Shown here one piece after another: positions 5,369 to 6,690 of a stretch of DNA of 6,690 bases. Origin of the DNA: Pseudomonadota bacterium. GTDB lineage: Bacteria; Pseudomonadota; Gammaproteobacteria; Xanthomonadales; Xanthomonadaceae. Where the stretch lies: assembly GCA_023425225.1 (NCBI GenBank), contig JAFADB010000263.1, positions 1 to 6,690 of the forward strand, in the 5' to 3' direction. The stretch's first letter is position 1; every line of letters begins with the position of its first letter. The position numbers and the translations under genes are program-made. The notes under the pieces are model-generated. The model did no database searches. It was not told the origin of the DNA and saw only the letters and a program-made list of their open reading frames with translations.

Positions 5369-5689
5369 ATGCCGGTGATGGAACGTATCCAGGCCGAAGT
5401 CGAGCGCTATCCCCTCGTGTTGTTCATGAAGGGAACGCCGCAGTACCCGATGTGCGGCTATTCCAGCCGTGCGGTGCAGGCGCTGATGGCGGCGGGGGCC
5501 ACCCAACTGCACACGGTGAACGTGCTGGAGGAGCCGGAGATACGCGCCAACCTGCCGCGCTATTCCAACTGGCCGACCTTCCCGCAGCTGTTCATCCACG
5601 GCGAGCTGATCGGCGGCTGCGATATCACCCTGGAGCTGTTCGAATCGGGCGAGCTCAAGCGCATCGTCGCCGAGGCCAGCGCACAGTGA
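5369..5689 (+). CDS. grxD: Monothiol glutaredoxin, Grx4 type, with CGYS site
   Basis: 106-residue cytoplasmic glutaredoxin of the single-domain monothiol class, whose members bind a glutathione-ligated [2Fe-2S] cluster as dimers (also with BolA partners) and pass clusters on. Motifs in order: VLFMKGTPQYPMCGYSS (17-33) with Lys21 and the active Cys29, NWPTFPQLFIHGELIGGCDI (67-86) holding the TFPQ and GGCD glutathione-binding elements, and the C-terminal ELFESGEL helix. Length matches E. coli GrxD (about 115). The active site reads Cys-Gly-Tyr-Ser at 29-32 where the family hallmark is CGFS; all other determinants are intact, so function is probably kept. The start is set by a strong AGGAG site. 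The stop shares a base with the next gene's start (TGATG), so the SDR-like gene is probably co-translated. It sits back to back with sodB, a sensible pairing for iron and oxidative stress. Confidence 0.93.
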   Translation: MPVMERIQAEVERYPLVLFMKGTPQYPMCGYSSRAVQALMAAGATQLHTVNVLEEPEIRANLPRYSNWPTFPQLFIHGELIGGCDITLELFESGELKRIVAEASAQ

Positions 5690-6429
5690 TGCCATCGCTG
5701 GACGATCACCCGCCGGCGGCCCCTTTGGCGGGGCGCGTCGTGCTGATCGCGGGCGCGACCGGCGGCCTGGGCAGTGCCGCGGCGATTGCCTGCGCCCAGG
5801 CGGGTGCCACCACCGTCCTGCTCGGCCGGCGCAAGACGCGGCTGGAGCGGCTGCACGATCGCGTGGCCGAGGCCGGGCCTGCGCCGCTGCTGTATCCGCT
5901 GGACATGGAAGGTGCGGCGGCGGACGACTATGCCGTGCTGGCCGGCCATCTGGAGTCGGAGCTGGGGCGGCTGGACGGGCTGCTGCATTGCGCGGCCGAT
6001 TTCCCCGGCCTGTCCCCCTTTGAGCTGGCTGCGCCGGAGATCTTCGCGCGGACGCTCCACGTCAATCTGACCGCCCGTGCCTGGCTGACCCGCGCCTGCC
6101 TGCCGTTGCTGCGCCGCGCGGAGGATTCGGCGGTGGTCTTCGCGCTGGACGATCCCGAGCGCACGGCCGGAGCCTACTGGGGCGGGTATGGCGCCGCCCA
6201 GGGCGGGCAGCGGGCGCTGCTGGCCGCCTTGCATGCCGAACAGGCCAGCGGCCCGGTACGCATCAGCGCGCTGCAGCCCGGGCCGATGCGCACCGCGCTG
6301 CGCGCGCGTGCCTACACCCACGAGGACCGCGAGCCCGCCGATCCGGCGGAGTACGCCGCCGCCTGTATCACCTTGCTGTCGCCCGCCGGCCGATCGCGCC
6401 GCGGCGGGATATGGAGCTTCCCCACATGA
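5689..6429 (+). CDS. SDR-family protein lacking catalytic Tyr-x3-Lys lysine
   Basis: 246-residue Rossmann-fold protein of the short-chain dehydrogenase/reductase superfamily, closest in feel to the YciK-like branch. The nucleotide-binding loop AGATGGLG (21-28) is intact, and GRRKTRLERL (46-55) after the second strand suggests NADP preference through its arginines. Asp72 sits in the LDME segment, and the structural Asn126 is present in HVNLTA. The active site is altered: the usual YxxxK reads YGAAQ (167-171), so the lysine is Gln, and the usual Ser-containing stretch before it reads VFALDDPERT (150-159). The NNAG-type motif is HCAAD (100-104). PGPMRTALR (197-205) fits the usual PG-motif. It may bind the cofactor without classical catalysis; substrate and role are unknown. 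The start overlaps the grxD stop (TGATG) and its stop overlaps the following gene (ATGA), so it is in the middle of a coupled operon. Confidence 0.85.
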   Translation: MPSLDDHPPAAPLAGRVVLIAGATGGLGSAAAIACAQAGATTVLLGRRKTRLERLHDRVAEAGPAPLLYPLDMEGAAADDYAVLAGHLESELGRLDGLLHCAADFPGLSPFELAAPEIFARTLHVNLTARAWLTRACLPLLRRAEDSAVVFALDDPERTAGAYWGGYGAAQGGQRALLAALHAEQASGPVRISALQPGPMRTALRARAYTHEDREPADPAEYAAACITLLSPAGRSRRGGIWSFPT

Positions 6430-6690
6430 CCATCCTTTCCGCCTCCCTGCTGCTGTTCCTGATCCTGGACCCGCTGGGCAACATCCCGATCTTCCTCAGC
6501 GTGCTCAAGCCACTGACGCCGACGCGGCAGCGGATCGTGCTGGCGCGCGAGCTGCTGATCGCACTGGCGGTCCTGATGGGCTTCCTCTGGTGCGGCAAGG
6601 TGTTCCTGAGCATGATGCACCTGCGCGAGGAGTCGGTCTCCATCGCCGGCGGCATCGTGCTGTTCCTGATCGGCATCCGCATGATCTTCC
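6426..6690 (+). CDS. YhgN/MarC-family integral membrane protein, 3' end outside
   Basis: N-terminal 88 residues of a polytopic inner-membrane protein of the MarC/UPF0056 family; the frame runs off the right edge. Three hydrophobic helices are visible: about residues 3-25 with the family signature DPLGNIPIF (15-23), 42-63 after the basic loop TPTRQRIVLAREL, and 70-88 (SVSIAGGIVLFLIGIRMIF). The combination with 'RELLIAL' and 'VSIAGGI' is closest to E. coli YhgN as I remember it. Family members of about 200 residues have six helices; transport function is not established for most, and the original link of MarC to antibiotic resistance was not upheld. GGAG (6413-6416) lies 9 bases before the ATG, inside the preceding gene, and the ATGA overlap indicates co-translation with it. 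Confidence 0.9.
   Translation, partial: MTILSASLLLFLILDPLGNIPIFLSVLKPLTPTRQRIVLARELLIALAVLMGFLWCGKVFLSMMHLREESVSIAGGIVLFLIGIRMIF

Noticed and set aside
1..6690. CRISPR array, tRNA or rRNA genes, transposase, toxin-antitoxin or defence genes
   Set aside because: No spaced direct repeats, RNA gene signatures or mobile-element or defence motifs were seen on either strand; nearly all sequence is accounted for by conserved metabolic and redox genes.

Overview
This window looks like chromosomal housekeeping DNA from a high-GC gammaproteobacterium, most likely of the Xanthomonadales (Lysobacter, Luteimonas or Xanthomonas type). I base that on the strong G/C preference at third codon positions, the combination of nadC with DUF2272 and DUF3301 genes, the long cysteine-poor form of the Trm112/YcaR-like protein, and the G-rich palindromes between genes. 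The genus is inferred, not demonstrated. There is no tRNA, rRNA, CRISPR array, insertion sequence or phage gene that I can support.

Layout. Positions 1-2747 hold a minus-strand block, in transcription order: a Trm112-like small protein (2747-2478), nadC (2481-1621, sharing 4 bases with it), a secreted DUF2272 protein (1449-520), and a DUF3301 protein (143-1, cut by the window edge). Positions 2806-4451 hold purE and purK on the plus strand, overlapping by 4 bases. They start 58 bases from the divergent minus-strand block, so that short gap must carry both promoters. Positions 4452-4663 are a non-coding gap with several palindromes where purK converges on sodB. An iron-type superoxide dismutase gene (sodB, 5245-4664, minus) diverges from a plus-strand operon of a monothiol glutaredoxin (grxD, 5369-5689), a short-chain dehydrogenase/reductase-like protein (5689-6429) and a YhgN/MarC-family membrane protein (6426 to the window end).

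Function. PurE and PurK catalyse consecutive steps of purine synthesis (AIR to N5-CAIR to CAIR). NadC makes nicotinate mononucleotide from quinolinate, and both routes consume phosphoribosyl precursors. SodB and GrxD sit back to back and both relate to iron and redox: one detoxifies superoxide, the other is a family that handles [2Fe-2S] clusters. The gene joins in the three operons (ATGA or TGATG) suggest translational coupling.

I did not find a new system. The points most worth a second look are protein variants: the SDR-like protein lacks the catalytic lysine and probably the serine, the glutaredoxin has CGYS instead of CGFS, the Trm112-like protein has lost its zinc cysteines, and the DUF2272 protein has an NlpC/P60-like layout with serine at the probable nucleophile position.
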